Shown: piece by piece, positions 8,981 through 17,967 of the stretch
Layout: every line of letters starts with the position of its first letter
How positions within the stretch are numbered: the first letter of the stretch is position 1
Source of the DNA: Streptomyces sp. NRRL F-5126
GTDB lineage: Bacteria; Actinomycetota; Actinomycetes; Streptomycetales; Streptomycetaceae
Direction: 5' to 3'
DNA: 64,000 nt
Assembly (NCBI RefSeq): GCF_000721265.1
Contig: NZ_JOFZ01000005.1
Coordinates: 248,001-312,000, forward strand
Notes under the pieces: model-generated
What the model saw: only the letters and a program-made list of their open reading frames with translations
Told to the model about the DNA's origin: nothing
The model's database searches: none
Made by a program: the position numbers and the translations under genes

Positions 8981-10735
8981 ATGACCACGAAGAAGACCCA
9001 GGTCCCCTACCGCCCCCGATCGCTGCGCGACTACGCGCTGCTCGCGGACGGCGAACGCGGCGCGCTCGTCGGACCCGACGGCGAGTACGTGTGGATGTGC
9101 GCGCCGCGCTGGGACTCGCCGGCGGTCTTCTCCGCGCTGATCGGCGGGGGCGGCGTGTACGCGCTCAACCCGAGCGTGCGCTACGTGTGGGGCGGCTACT
9201 ACGAGGAGGGCTCGCTGATCTGGCGCAGCCGCTGGGTCACCCGCGAGAGCGGAGTCGTGGAGTGCCGTGAGGCGCTGGCCTTCCCCGGCGACCCGCACCG
9301 CACGGTCGTCCTGCGCCGCGTCCTGGCCCACGACGCGCCCGTTGAGCTGCGGGCCCTGCTCGACCCGGCGGGCGACTTCGGCGCCGACCCGGTGCGCGAC
9401 CTGCGGCGCGACGAGGACGGCGTGTGGCACGCTCGCGTGGGCGGGATGTCGCTGCGCTGGTCGGGGGCGGGCCGTGCGCGCGTCCACGACCAGCGGCTCC
9501 GACTCGACTTCGAGGCACGGCCCGGCACGCCCTACGACCTCGTGCTGGAGATCTCGGACCGGCCGCTCGACGGGCCACCGCCCGACCCCGACGAGGCGTG
9601 GCAGGCGACGGAGAACGCCTGGCGCGACGCGGTGCCCGAGCTGTCCGGCACGCTCGCGGTGCGCGACACCCGGCAGGCCTACGCCGTCATGCGCGGCCTG
9701 ACGGGCTCGGCCGGCGGGATGGTCGCCGCTGCGACCACCAGCCTGCCGGAGCGAGCAGAGGAGGGCCGCAACTACGACTACCGGTACGTCTGGATCCGCG
9801 ACCAGTGCTACGCGGGCCAGGCGGTCGCGGCCGCAGGCCCCCACCCCCTGCTCGACGACGCCGTGCGGTTCATCTCCGCGCGGCTCCACGAGGACGGCCC
9901 CGGCCTGGCGCCCGCCTACACCGTCGACGGCAGTCCCATCCCCGACCAGCGCAAGCTCGACCTGCCCGGCTACCCGGGCGGGTTCGACCTCGTCGGCAAC
10001 CAGGTACGCCACCAGTTCCAGCTCGACGCGTTCGGCGAGTGCCTGCTCCTGCTGGCGGCAGCAGCCCGGCACGACAGGCTCGGGCCCGACGGTTGGCAGG
10101 CCGCGCAGACCGCGGCGGACGCCATCGCCCGGCGCAGGACGGAGCCGGACGCGGGCGTCTGGGAACTCGACCCGCGGCGCTGGACGCACTCCAGGCTCAT
10201 CTGCGCGGCCGGCCTGCGCTCCATCGCGCGGGAAGCCGCGCCCGCCTCGCTCGCGGGACGCTGGAACGCGCTGGCCGACGCCATCGTCGCCGACGCCGAC
10301 CGCGAGGGCCTGCACCCCACAGGGCGGTGGCAGCGCGCCTTTGACGACGACGGCCTCGACGCGGCGCTGCTGCTGCCCGCGCTGCGCGGCGCGATCCCGG
10401 CCGACGACCCGCGCACCGCGGCGACGCTCAACGCGTACAAGGCCGAGCTGACCGACGACCACTTCGCCTACCGTTTCCGCCACGACGGCCGGCCGCTGGC
10501 GCACGCCGAGGGCGCGTTCGTGATGTGCGGTTTCGCGGTCGCCATGGCGGAGCACCAGCAGGGGCGCACGGCGTCCGCCTACCGGTGGTTCGAGCGCAAC
10601 CGCGCCGCGTGCGGCCCCGCCGGGCTCTACTCCGAGGAGTACGACATCGCGCAGCGCGAGATGCGCGGCAACCTGCCCCAGGCGTTCGTCCACGCGCTGA
10701 TGCTGGAGAGCTCCGTACGACTCGCCGGGGCCTGA
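8981..10735 (+). CDS. Glycoside hydrolase family 15 (glucoamylase or trehalase type)
   Basis: 584 aa. An N-terminal beta-sandwich is followed by the (alpha/alpha)6 barrel that begins near NYDYRYVWIRDQCYAG, the GH15 signature with the catalytic-base region; the later LYSEEYD supplies the second acidic site. There is no signal peptide, so it acts inside the cell on maltooligosaccharides, glycogen fragments or trehalose; intracellular actinobacterial GH15 enzymes have been shown to be trehalases as well as glucosidases, and the sequence alone does not decide. ATG 8981 is five bases after the ThDP gene stop. A 16-base tandem duplication covers its stop codon. Confidence 0.85.
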   Translation: MTTKKTQVPYRPRSLRDYALLADGERGALVGPDGEYVWMCAPRWDSPAVFSALIGGGGVYALNPSVRYVWGGYYEEGSLIWRSRWVTRESGVVECREALAFPGDPHRTVVLRRVLAHDAPVELRALLDPAGDFGADPVRDLRRDEDGVWHARVGGMSLRWSGAGRARVHDQRLRLDFEARPGTPYDLVLEISDRPLDGPPPDPDEAWQATENAWRDAVPELSGTLAVRDTRQAYAVMRGLTGSAGGMVAAATTSLPERAEEGRNYDYRYVWIRDQCYAGQAVAAAGPHPLLDDAVRFISARLHEDGPGLAPAYTVDGSPIPDQRKLDLPGYPGGFDLVGNQVRHQFQLDAFGECLLLLAAAARHDRLGPDGWQAAQTAADAIARRRTEPDAGVWELDPRRWTHSRLICAAGLRSIAREAAPASLAGRWNALADAIVADADREGLHPTGRWQRAFDDDGLDAALLLPALRGAIPADDPRTAATLNAYKAELTDDHFAYRFRHDGRPLAHAEGAFVMCGFAVAMAEHQQGRTASAYRWFERNRAACGPAGLYSEEYDIAQREMRGNLPQAFVHALMLESSVRLAGA

Positions 10736-10756
10736 GCACACCGGGGCCTGAGCACA
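10725..10756. repeat. Tandem 16-bp duplication across the GH15 stop codon
   Basis: CCGGGGCCTGAGCACA occurs at 10725-10740 and again, without change, at 10741-10756. The first copy holds the true stop (TGA 10733-10735); the second repeats it out of use. This looks like a recent slippage event. Confidence 0.8.
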
Positions 10757-10785
10757 CCGGCCACCCACCCACGAGAGGCGGACGC

Positions 10786-10820
10786 ATGACCCGGAGTCGT
10801 CATCACCGGTGCGCACCGCG
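10786..10820 (+). pseudogene. Start fragment of a short-chain dehydrogenase gene
   Basis: GAGAGGCGGACGC precedes an ATG at 10786. The first codons give MTR; after dropping one base the next read VVITGA, the classic first beta strand and glycine motif of an SDR Rossmann fold. Similarity ends within about 10 codons. It sits right after the GH15 gene on the same strand, where a downstream operon gene would be expected. The stretch is short, so chance cannot be excluded. Confidence 0.3.
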
Positions 10821-10867
10821 GCACAACGTGGCGGGGCAAGCACAACCCCCGGCCCGGCGGGCCCCTG

Positions 10868-11218
10868 TCACCGGCGGCTCGGGCGCAGGCCCGCTCCGGA
10901 GCCGCCGCCACGGCCCGACGGGGCAAGCGCGCGCACGAGGAGGCCGAGCAGCGTCGCGTTGACGACCGCCGCGACCGCGATCCCGGCGAGCAGGCCCCAG
11001 CCGTCCAACCCCGGCACGGCGAGCAGCAGCAGGCTGGTCGGCGCCGTCAGGAAGAACGGCCACACGCCCGCGAAGGACGCGTCGGCATGGGGCACGAACA
11101 GCGTGTCGGCCACGACCCACAGCAGCACAGCGGCCACCACGATCAGGTAGCAGCGCGAGAACCAGTTGTCCACGGCGGCGGCCCGCGGCCGCCGGTAGCG
11201 CTTGTCGGCGCGCGTCAT
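10868..11218 (-). CDS. Small membrane protein, SCO4225 family
   Basis: 116 aa with a charged N-terminus (about 15 residues), then three hydrophobic segments at about 24-42, 50-68 and 74-95, and an Arg/Gly-rich tail. The segment DASFAGVWPFFLTAPTSLLLL is what I associate with the SCO4225-type integral membrane proteins of Streptomyces; function unknown. It lies downstream of nirD on the same strand with about a 115-base gap, so it is probably separately expressed. The start is the ATG after CGCGCC with GAGAGATG overlap; no better start is seen. Confidence 0.7.
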   Translation of the reverse strand: MTRADKRYRRPRAAAVDNWFSRCYLIVVAAVLLWVVADTLFVPHADASFAGVWPFFLTAPTSLLLLAVPGLDGWGLLAGIAVAAVVNATLLGLLVRALAPSGRGGGSGAGLRPSRR

Positions 11219-11333
11219 CTCTCTCCAGTCTGCACGGTCGGGCCCCGGGGGGAAGCAGGGACATGCCCCATGCTCCGGGCAGGGATCCGACCGCGCATGA
11301 GTACCGGAACTCAGACCCCGTCCGTGCGGACAC

Positions 11334-11723
11334 TCACCGCGCTGTGGTGCGGCGCGCCGGCCACACGCGCAGGACGGCCGGGGAGCCGTCGGGCGCGGCG
11401 TCCTCGTCGAGGCAGCGGCCGTCGCGCAGGTCGAAGACGTGCTTGTACATGGGCGACGCCAGCGTCGGCACCGGCCCTCGGCTGCCCAGCAGCCCGCGGG
11501 ACATCACGTGGGCGCCGCTGAACGGGTCCCGGTTCGCCACGGCGTACACGGTGCCGGACCGGTCGCGGAAGACGGCGACCTGCTCGCCGCCGAGCAGCAC
11601 GGCCGCACCGCGCCCGGGCACGAGGTCGGTGAGCGCGCACACGTGGTGCCACCGCCGGCCGTCGTGGATCTCCACCGATTCCAGGGCCGCCCGCGGACCG
11701 GCGCTCGTCGTCGTCAGCGTCAT
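11334..11723 (-). CDS. nirD: Nitrite reductase (NADH) small subunit
   Basis: 129 aa, the normal length for NirD. It is a Rieske-like fold without the usual Cys/His cluster ligands, as in NirD: HHVCALTDLVPGRGAAVLLGG, then AVFRD, then LASPMYKHVFDLRDGRCLDED. It partners NirB for NADH-dependent reduction of nitrite to ammonium in the cytoplasm. Its ATG overlaps the nirB stop by four bases, so the two are translationally coupled. Confidence 0.92.
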   Translation of the reverse strand: MTLTTTSAGPRAALESVEIHDGRRWHHVCALTDLVPGRGAAVLLGGEQVAVFRDRSGTVYAVANRDPFSGAHVMSRGLLGSRGPVPTLASPMYKHVFDLRDGRCLDEDAAPDGSPAVLRVWPARRTTAR

Positions 11724-14329
11724 GCGGTGCGCACCTCCACACGGTCGCCGGCGATCAGCACCGGTCGCTGCAGTGGCGTGCCGTGCTCGCCCGTGCGCGC
11801 CGGGCGGATCTGCCCGCGCTCTCTCACGAACGTGACCGCCGGGTCCGGGGTGCCCGGCGCGTTCACGAAGGACGTGAACCGGCGCAGCCGGTCCGGGTCG
11901 GCGAGGGTGGCCGCCCACTCGTCCTCGTAGGCCTCCACATGGCGGGCCATCAGCTCCTCCAGGTCCGCGCAGATGCCGAGCGAGTCGTCCACGACGACGG
12001 CACGTACGTGGTCGAGGCCGCCCTCGATGCGCTCCAGCCAGGTGGAGGTGCGCTCCAGGCGGTCGGCGGTGCGGATGTAGAACATCAGGAACCGGTCGAT
12101 GATCCGCACCAGCGTGTCGTGGTCGAGATCCTGCGCGAGCAGGTCGGCGTGGCGCGGTGTCATGCCGCCGTTGCCGCCGACGTAGAGGTTCCAGCCGGAC
12201 GACGTGGCGATGACGCCGAAGTCCTTGCCTTGCGCCTCGGCGCACTCGCGTGCGCAGCCGGAGACCGCCGACTTGAGCTTGTGCGGCGAGCGCAGGCCCC
12301 GGTAGCGAAGCTCCAGCTCGATGGCGAGTGCCGACGAGTCCTGTACGCCGTAACGGCACCAGGCCTGCCCCACGCAGGACTTCACCGTGCGCAGGGCCTT
12401 GCCGTACGCGTGCCCCGACTCGAACCCGGCATCGACGAGCCGCCGCCAGATCGCCGGGAGCTGGTCGACGGCCGCCCCGAACATGTCGATCCGCTGACCC
12501 CCGGTGATCTTCGTGTACAGGCCGAAGTCGCGGGCGATCCCGCCGATCGTGATGAGGCCCTCCGGGGTGATCTCCCCGCCGGGCACGCGCGGCACCACCG
12601 AGTACGAGCCATTGCGCTGGAGGTTGGCGAGGAAGTGGTCGTTGGTGTCCTGAAGGGCCGCCTGCTCGCCGTCGAGGATGTGGCCGCCCGCGAGCGACGC
12701 CAGGATGGAGGCGACCACCGGCTTGCACACGTCGCACCCCTCACCGGTGCCGTGCTCCTCGACGAGGCGGGAGAACGTGGCGACGCCCTTCACGCGGACG
12801 ATGTCGTACAGCTCGGCGCGGGTGTGCGCGAAGTGCTCGCACAGCCGGTCCTCCACGGTGACGCCTCGCGAGGCCAGCTCCCCGTCGACGACGGTGCCGA
12901 GCACCTTGACGCAGGAGCCGCAGCCGGTGCCCGCCTTCGTGCACTTCTTGACCTCGGGGACGCTCGTGCACCCCTCGTCGGCGACGGCCGCCCTGATCCT
13001 GCCCTTGGTGACGTTGTGGCAGGAGCAGACGACGGCGTCGTCCGGCAGTTCCACCGGACCGGTGGCAGGGGCGAGCCCGGCGGGCAGCACCAGCTGCCCG
13101 GGGGCCGTGTCCAGGGGCCGCCCGGCGGCCGCCAGCGGGCGCAGCACGCCGTAGGAACCGGTGTCGCCGACGAGCACCCCGCCCAGCAGCGCCCCGTCGC
13201 CGCCGACGACGAGCTTGCGGTAGACACCTGAACGGCCGTCGCTGTACACGACGTCGAGGGCCCCCTGCGTGGCGCCGTGGGCGTCGCCGAAGCTCGCGAC
13301 GTCCACACCGAGCAGCTTGAGCTCGGTCGACGTGTCGGCGCCGGTGAACGGGGCGGGCTCGCCGCCCGCCACGGCCCGGGCCGCCGTCTCGGCCATCGCG
13401 TAGCCGGGCGCCACGAGGCCGTGGACGCGGCCGTCCGAGGTGAGGGCACACTCGCCGATCGCGTGGACGCGCGGATCCCGCGTGCGGCACTCGTCGTCCA
13501 CGACGATCCCGCCGCGCTGCCCGACCTCCAACCCGCACTCCCGCGCCAGCTGGTCGCGTGGGCGCACGCCCGCCGAGAACACCACCAGATCCGCCGCGAG
13601 TTCGCCGCCGTCGGACAGGGCCATGGCACGGACCCGGCCCGAGTCGCCTGCCAGCACGGCCTGCGTGCCCACGCCGGTGTGCACCCGCACCCCGAGGTCC
13701 TCCACCTTGCGCCGCAGCAGGTCGCCGCCGCCCTTGTCGACCTGGAGCGCCATCAGGCGCGGCGCGAACTCCACGACGTGCGTCGCCAGCCCCATGGCGC
13801 GCAGCGCCCCCGCCGCTTCGAGCCCGAGCAGCCCGCCGCCGACCACCGCGCCGACCCGCGCCCCGGCTGCGTCGGCGCGGATGGCCGCCACGTCGTCAAG
13901 TGTCCGGTAGACGTGGCAGCCCGCCGCGTCCGTACCCGGCACCGGCGGCACGAACGGGTAGGAGCCGGTGGCCAGTACGAGCGTGTCGTAGCCGAAAACG
14001 GCCCCGCTCGCGGTGGTCACCGTGCGCGTGGCGCGGTCGATGGCGGTGGCCGGGTCGCCGAGGCGCAGGTCGATGCCGTGCTCCGCGGCGAACCCGGGCG
14101 GACACAGCGTCAGCTCGTCCGCGCTCGTGCCGGAGAACCATGACGTCAGGTGGACCCGGTCGTAGGCGGGGCGTGGTTCCTCGGCGAGCACGGTGATCCT
14201 CAGGGCGGCCGCGCCCGGCAGCGCGACGAGGGCTTCGAGGAAGCGCTGGCCGACCATGCCGTGCCCGATCAGGACGACATGCCTGCGGCCTGCGTGACGG
14301 GGCGCGAGGGGCGCCGTGGGACGGGTCAT
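11720..14329 (-). CDS. nirB: Nitrite reductase (NADH) large subunit
   Basis: 869 aa. Residues 15-300 form the FAD/NAD oxidoreductase (VVLIGHGMVGQRFLEAL; second dinucleotide motif VVGGGLLGLEAAGAL). A BFD-like [2Fe-2S] domain follows near 430-480 (CSCHNVTKGRI ... CGSCVKV). The C-terminal part is a sirohaem/4Fe-4S nitrite-sulfite reductase module with the ligand pairs CVGQAWC and CARECAEA (C-x5-C, C-x3-C). It reduces nitrite to ammonium with NADH for nitrogen assimilation, together with NirD. It is the first gene of its operon; the promoter should lie in 14330-14448, where I do not see a GlnR box. Confidence 0.95.
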   Translation of the reverse strand: MTRPTAPLAPRHAGRRHVVLIGHGMVGQRFLEALVALPGAAALRITVLAEEPRPAYDRVHLTSWFSGTSADELTLCPPGFAAEHGIDLRLGDPATAIDRATRTVTTASGAVFGYDTLVLATGSYPFVPPVPGTDAAGCHVYRTLDDVAAIRADAAGARVGAVVGGGLLGLEAAGALRAMGLATHVVEFAPRLMALQVDKGGGDLLRRKVEDLGVRVHTGVGTQAVLAGDSGRVRAMALSDGGELAADLVVFSAGVRPRDQLARECGLEVGQRGGIVVDDECRTRDPRVHAIGECALTSDGRVHGLVAPGYAMAETAARAVAGGEPAPFTGADTSTELKLLGVDVASFGDAHGATQGALDVVYSDGRSGVYRKLVVGGDGALLGGVLVGDTGSYGVLRPLAAAGRPLDTAPGQLVLPAGLAPATGPVELPDDAVVCSCHNVTKGRIRAAVADEGCTSVPEVKKCTKAGTGCGSCVKVLGTVVDGELASRGVTVEDRLCEHFAHTRAELYDIVRVKGVATFSRLVEEHGTGEGCDVCKPVVASILASLAGGHILDGEQAALQDTNDHFLANLQRNGSYSVVPRVPGGEITPEGLITIGGIARDFGLYTKITGGQRIDMFGAAVDQLPAIWRRLVDAGFESGHAYGKALRTVKSCVGQAWCRYGVQDSSALAIELELRYRGLRSPHKLKSAVSGCARECAEAQGKDFGVIATSSGWNLYVGGNGGMTPRHADLLAQDLDHDTLVRIIDRFLMFYIRTADRLERTSTWLERIEGGLDHVRAVVVDDSLGICADLEELMARHVEAYEDEWAATLADPDRLRRFTSFVNAPGTPDPAVTFVRERGQIRPARTGEHGTPLQRPVLIAGDRVEVRTA

Positions 14330-14448
14330 CGTGGGCTCCGTGGGGTGTGAGGCGGCCGATGGCGGCCGTAGGTGTCCTGGACCGGCTGTGTCGACGGGCT
14401 TCCCGGCGGGCCTTTCGGCGCATGCGCCGCCCGCGCCGCCCGCGCGGC

Positions 14449-15660
14449 TCAGCCGGGGACCAGCAGATGGTGAAGGTCCCCGGTGGCCGGGCCGTCGCGC
14501 CGGCCGAACGCCTCCGCGATGGCGTCCACGGCCGTCATGTCGCCGACGAGGACGGCGCCGGCCAGCCGGTCGCCCCGCATCAGCACCTTGCGGTAGCTGC
14601 CGCGGGTCGCGTCGACGAGCCGCAGCACGTCAAGGCCTGGGTCCGCGTCCTCGTCGACCTCGCCGAAGGCCGCGTACTGCAGGGGGCCCGCCGCCAGCCT
14701 GGCCGGCGCGCGCGAGCCCCGGTAGCGGGCCGACGGGCGGGCGCCGGAGAGCCGGGCGGCGAGGACGTCCGCCTGCTCCCAGGCCGGCGTCGCCAGGCCG
14801 TGCAGGACCCCGTCGTGCTCGGCGCAGTCACCGATCGCGTACACGCCGGGCGCGGACGTGGCGAGGGCGTCGTCGACGCCGACACCGCGCCGCACACCGA
14901 TCCCGGCCGCGTACGCGAGCGCCGTGCGCGGCCTGGCGCCGCACGCGAGGACGGCGAGGTCGCACGACAGGCCAGGACCGCAGGCGAGTTCGACCGCGGA
15001 CACGCGGCCCCCGCGGCACCGCACCGCACGGGCCCTGCTGCCCGGGTACGACACGACGCCGAGCCGCGCCAGGCCCCGCGCGAGCACCGCGGCGGCGTCC
15101 GCGTCGAGGTGCCGCTCGACCAGGTGCGGCCCCTGGTGGACGATCTCGACGGCCACGCCGAGCGAGGCGAGCGCGTGTGCGGCGCTCACCCCGAGCACCC
15201 CGCCGCCGACGATGACGGCCCGCCGCGCCGTCGCCGCGTCGCGCGCGAGGGCGGCACAGTCGTCGAGCGTCCTCAGGACGTGCACGCCCCCGGCAAGACC
15301 CGCACCGTGGGGCAGCCGCACGCCCCGTATCGGCGGCAGCACCGGGTTCGCGCCCGTGGCGAGGACGAGGCGGTCCCAGCCGTGCACCGAGCCGTCCGCG
15401 AGCGCCAGCGTGCGCGCGGCGGCATCCACACGGACCACCTCGGCCCCCGTACGCACGCGCGCCGTACCCGGCGGCAGCGCGATGTCGCGCGGCGCGAAGC
15501 GGCCCGCCAGCACGTCGGCGAGCAGGACACGGTTGTAGGGGCGGTGGGGCTCCGCGCCGTACAGCGTCACCTTTCCCGCGCCGCCGAACGCGGCGTACCG
15601 CTCGGCGAACCGCGCGGCCGCCATGCCCGCGCCCACGACGGCGACGCGCGGGCCGTTCAC
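14449..15660 (-). CDS. FAD/NAD(P)-dependent oxidoreductase, electron-transfer partner of nitrate reductase
   Basis: 403 aa, beginning with a GTG at 15660 whose GTGA overlaps the stop of the molybdoenzyme. Two Rossmann motifs are visible: RVAVVGAGMAAARFAERYA at the N-terminus and VIVGGGVLGVSAAHAL in the NAD domain, plus the FAD-binding YAIGDCAEHDG near residue 290. It resembles the N-terminal flavoprotein part of NirB and the NasB/NirB-type reductases. Given the coupling, its likely role is to pass electrons from NAD(P)H to the nitrate reductase. It lacks Fe-S motifs of its own, so an intermediate ferredoxin is possible. Confidence 0.85.
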   Translation of the reverse strand: MNGPRVAVVGAGMAAARFAERYAAFGGAGKVTLYGAEPHRPYNRVLLADVLAGRFAPRDIALPPGTARVRTGAEVVRVDAAARTLALADGSVHGWDRLVLATGANPVLPPIRGVRLPHGAGLAGGVHVLRTLDDCAALARDAATARRAVIVGGGVLGVSAAHALASLGVAVEIVHQGPHLVERHLDADAAAVLARGLARLGVVSYPGSRARAVRCRGGRVSAVELACGPGLSCDLAVLACGARPRTALAYAAGIGVRRGVGVDDALATSAPGVYAIGDCAEHDGVLHGLATPAWEQADVLAARLSGARPSARYRGSRAPARLAAGPLQYAAFGEVDEDADPGLDVLRLVDATRGSYRKVLMRGDRLAGAVLVGDMTAVDAIAEAFGRRDGPATGDLHHLLVPG

Positions 15661-17777
15661 GCGGCCGCTCCGGCACCGGGCGCCGCCGGTGCGGCCGCAC
15701 CCGCGCGCTCGACGCGGACCGCGCACAGCTTGAACTCCGGCATGCCGGAGGCCGGGTCGAGCGCCGGGTTGGTGAGGGTGTTGGCGCGCCCCTCGCCCGG
15801 CCAGTGGAACGGCATGAAGACGGTGTCGGGCCTGATCGCCTCGCTGACCCTGGCGGGTGCCACGGCCCGGCCGCGCCGGCTGGTGACCGAGAGCGGCTCG
15901 CCGTCCACCACACCGAGGCTGCGCGCGAGACGCGGGTGCAGCTGCACGAACGGGCCCGGCGACGCCGCGTTGAGCGCGGGGACCAGGCGGGTCTGCGCGC
16001 CACTTTGGTACTGCGCCGTCACACGCCCCGTCGTGAGGTACACCGGGTATTCGGCGTCCGGCTCCTCGCCGGCCGGCCGGTGCGTCACGGCGGCGAACCT
16101 GGCGCGGCCGTCGGGGTGCGCGAAACGGTCGAGGAAGAGCCTCGGCGTGCCGGGGTGCGCCTCGTCGGGGCACGGCCAGAAGACGCCGTCGCCCCCGCGG
16201 AGCCGGCGGTGGCTGATGCCCGCGTAGTCCGCGGGGCCGCCGGCCGAGGCGCGCCGCAACTCGTCGAAGACCTCCTCCGGGTCGTCCGGGAAGCCCTCGG
16301 GCCGGCCGAGCGCCGCCGCGAGCCCGCGCAGGATCGCCAGGTCGGTGCGTACGCCCTCCGGCGGGTCGAGGGCGCGCTGCCGCAGGATCACCCTGCCCTC
16401 CAGGTTGGTGGTGGTGCCGCTCTCCTCGGCCCACTGCGCGGCCGGCAGCACCACGTCGGCCAGGCGTGCGGTCTCCGACAGCACGACATCGCTGACCACC
16501 AGCAGGTCGAGGGCGCCGAGCCGCTCCGTGACGTGCGCCGCGCGCGGCGCGGACACCACCGGGTTGGAGCCCATCACCAGCAGGGCGCGCGCACCGCCGT
16601 CGAGCCCGAGCGTGCCGAGGAGTTCGTAGGCGGAGCGCCCCGCCACGGGCAGGGCCCCGGGGTCGACGCCCCAGACGGCGGCCACGTGCGCACGCGCCGC
16701 CGGATCGTCCAGGTCGCGGTAGCCGGGGAGCTGGTCGGCCTTCTGGCCGTGCTCCCGGCCGCCCTGGCCGTTGCCCTGGCCTGTCAGGGTGGCCGGGCCG
16801 CTGTACGGGCGGCCCGCGTTGCCGGTGGCGAGGCACAGGTCGATCCACGCGCCGACGGTGTCGGTGCCCTTGCTGTGCTGCTCCGCGCCCCGCGCGGTGA
16901 GCACCATGCCGGTGTCCGCCTCGCCGAACATCTTTGCTGCGCGCGCCAGTTCGGACACGGGGACGCCGGTGAGGCGCTCGGCACGTTCCGGCCAGTGCGC
17001 CATCGCGGCGGCGCGCGCCTCCTCGTAGCCCGTCGTGCGGGCCGCGACGAACTCCCCGTCCACGTTGCCGTCCGCGATCACCAGGTGCAGCAGGCCGAGG
17101 GCGAGCGCCAGGTCGCTGCCCGGCCTGGCGCGCAGATGGAGGTCGGCCAGCTCGGCGGTGGCGGTGCGGCGCGGATCGACGACGATCAGCGTGCCGCCGC
17201 GTGCCCGCAACTCCCGCAGGTGACGCACGGCGGGCGGCATGGTCTCCGCGGGGTTCGCGCCGACCAGCACCAGGCAGCCGGTGCGCGCGACGTCGGCGAG
17301 CGGGAACGGCAGGCCGCGGTCGAGTCCGAAGGCGCGCCGGTGCGCCGTGGCGGCGGACGCCATGCAGAAGCGCCCGTTGTAGTCGATGTTCGCGGTGCCC
17401 AGTACGACCCTCGCGAACTTGCCGAGCAGGTAGGCCTTCTCGTTCGTGAGCCCGCCACCGCCCAACACGCCCACCGCGTCGGGGCCGTACCTGCCGCGCA
17501 CGTCGGCGAGGCCGCGCGCCGCCACGTCCAGCGCCTGGCGCCACGACGCCGGGCGCAGGGCACCGTCGCGTCCGTCCCGCACGAGCGGCGTGGCCAGGCG
17601 CGTCCCGCGCCGCAGCACCTCGGCCGCCGACCGCCCCTTCCCGCACAGCACACCGCGGTTGACGGGGTACGCGGGCCGCTCGCGTACTTGAGCCCCGCCG
17701 CCGGGCGTGGCGGCGACGCGCATCCCGCACTGCAGCGAGCAGTACGGGCAGTGGGTGTCCGTGCCGGTGTCGTCCAT
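15657..17777 (-). CDS. nasA: Assimilatory nitrate reductase, molybdopterin catalytic subunit
   Basis: 706 aa, cytoplasmic. The N-terminus holds the 4Fe-4S motif CPYCSLQCGMRV with the fourth cysteine in RGVLCGKG, followed by the bis-MGD fold. NYNGRFCMAS-type sequence (DYNGRFCMASA) gives the cysteine position expected for the molybdenum ligand, and GQGNGQGGREHG matches the assimilatory nitrate-reductase loop. A C-terminal molydopterin-dinucleotide domain follows (VYLTTGRVTAQYQSG). It reduces nitrate to nitrite, the substrate for NirBD nearby. ATG 17777 lacks a strong ribosome site but fixes the Fe-S domain at the N-terminus. The symbol is given by family, not by detailed comparison. Confidence 0.88.
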   Translation of the reverse strand: MDDTGTDTHCPYCSLQCGMRVAATPGGGAQVRERPAYPVNRGVLCGKGRSAAEVLRRGTRLATPLVRDGRDGALRPASWRQALDVAARGLADVRGRYGPDAVGVLGGGGLTNEKAYLLGKFARVVLGTANIDYNGRFCMASAATAHRRAFGLDRGLPFPLADVARTGCLVLVGANPAETMPPAVRHLRELRARGGTLIVVDPRRTATAELADLHLRARPGSDLALALGLLHLVIADGNVDGEFVAARTTGYEEARAAAMAHWPERAERLTGVPVSELARAAKMFGEADTGMVLTARGAEQHSKGTDTVGAWIDLCLATGNAGRPYSGPATLTGQGNGQGGREHGQKADQLPGYRDLDDPAARAHVAAVWGVDPGALPVAGRSAYELLGTLGLDGGARALLVMGSNPVVSAPRAAHVTERLGALDLLVVSDVVLSETARLADVVLPAAQWAEESGTTTNLEGRVILRQRALDPPEGVRTDLAILRGLAAALGRPEGFPDDPEEVFDELRRASAGGPADYAGISHRRLRGGDGVFWPCPDEAHPGTPRLFLDRFAHPDGRARFAAVTHRPAGEEPDAEYPVYLTTGRVTAQYQSGAQTRLVPALNAASPGPFVQLHPRLARSLGVVDGEPLSVTSRRGRAVAPARVSEAIRPDTVFMPFHWPGEGRANTLTNPALDPASGMPEFKLCAVRVERAGAAAPAAPGAGAAA

Positions 17778-17907
17778 GGCACCGAGCGTGGCGGGCGCCG
17801 GTTTCGCCGAGGGGTCCGCCGTGTTGCACGCCGGGTACGCGTCCCTCACACCGCGCCGGTCGCGGTGCCGCGCGGCCGCCCTTCGACGTAACACCGCGAG
17901 CACGACG

Positions 17908-17945
17908 GACACGGCGCCGAGACACCCGGGCAACGTGCCGGAAAC
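17908..17945. promoter_or_regulatory. GlnR-type box between nitrate reductase and nnaR-like gene
   Basis: Four pentamers fall exactly 11 bases apart on the plus strand: GACAC (17908), GAGAC (17919), GCAAC (17930) and GAAAC (17941). This matches the actinobacterial GlnR operator layout of alternating GTnAC and GAAAC half-sites separated by 6 bases. The position, between divergent nitrogen genes, fits nitrogen-limitation control. Three of the four pentamers deviate by one base or more from consensus. Confidence 0.55.
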
Positions 17946-17967
17946 CCGCTGCGCCCAGCCTGCGTCC

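Noticed and set aside
14330..14448. GlnR box upstream of nirB
   Set aside because: GAAAG/GTGTC-like pentamers occur but not at 11-base spacing.
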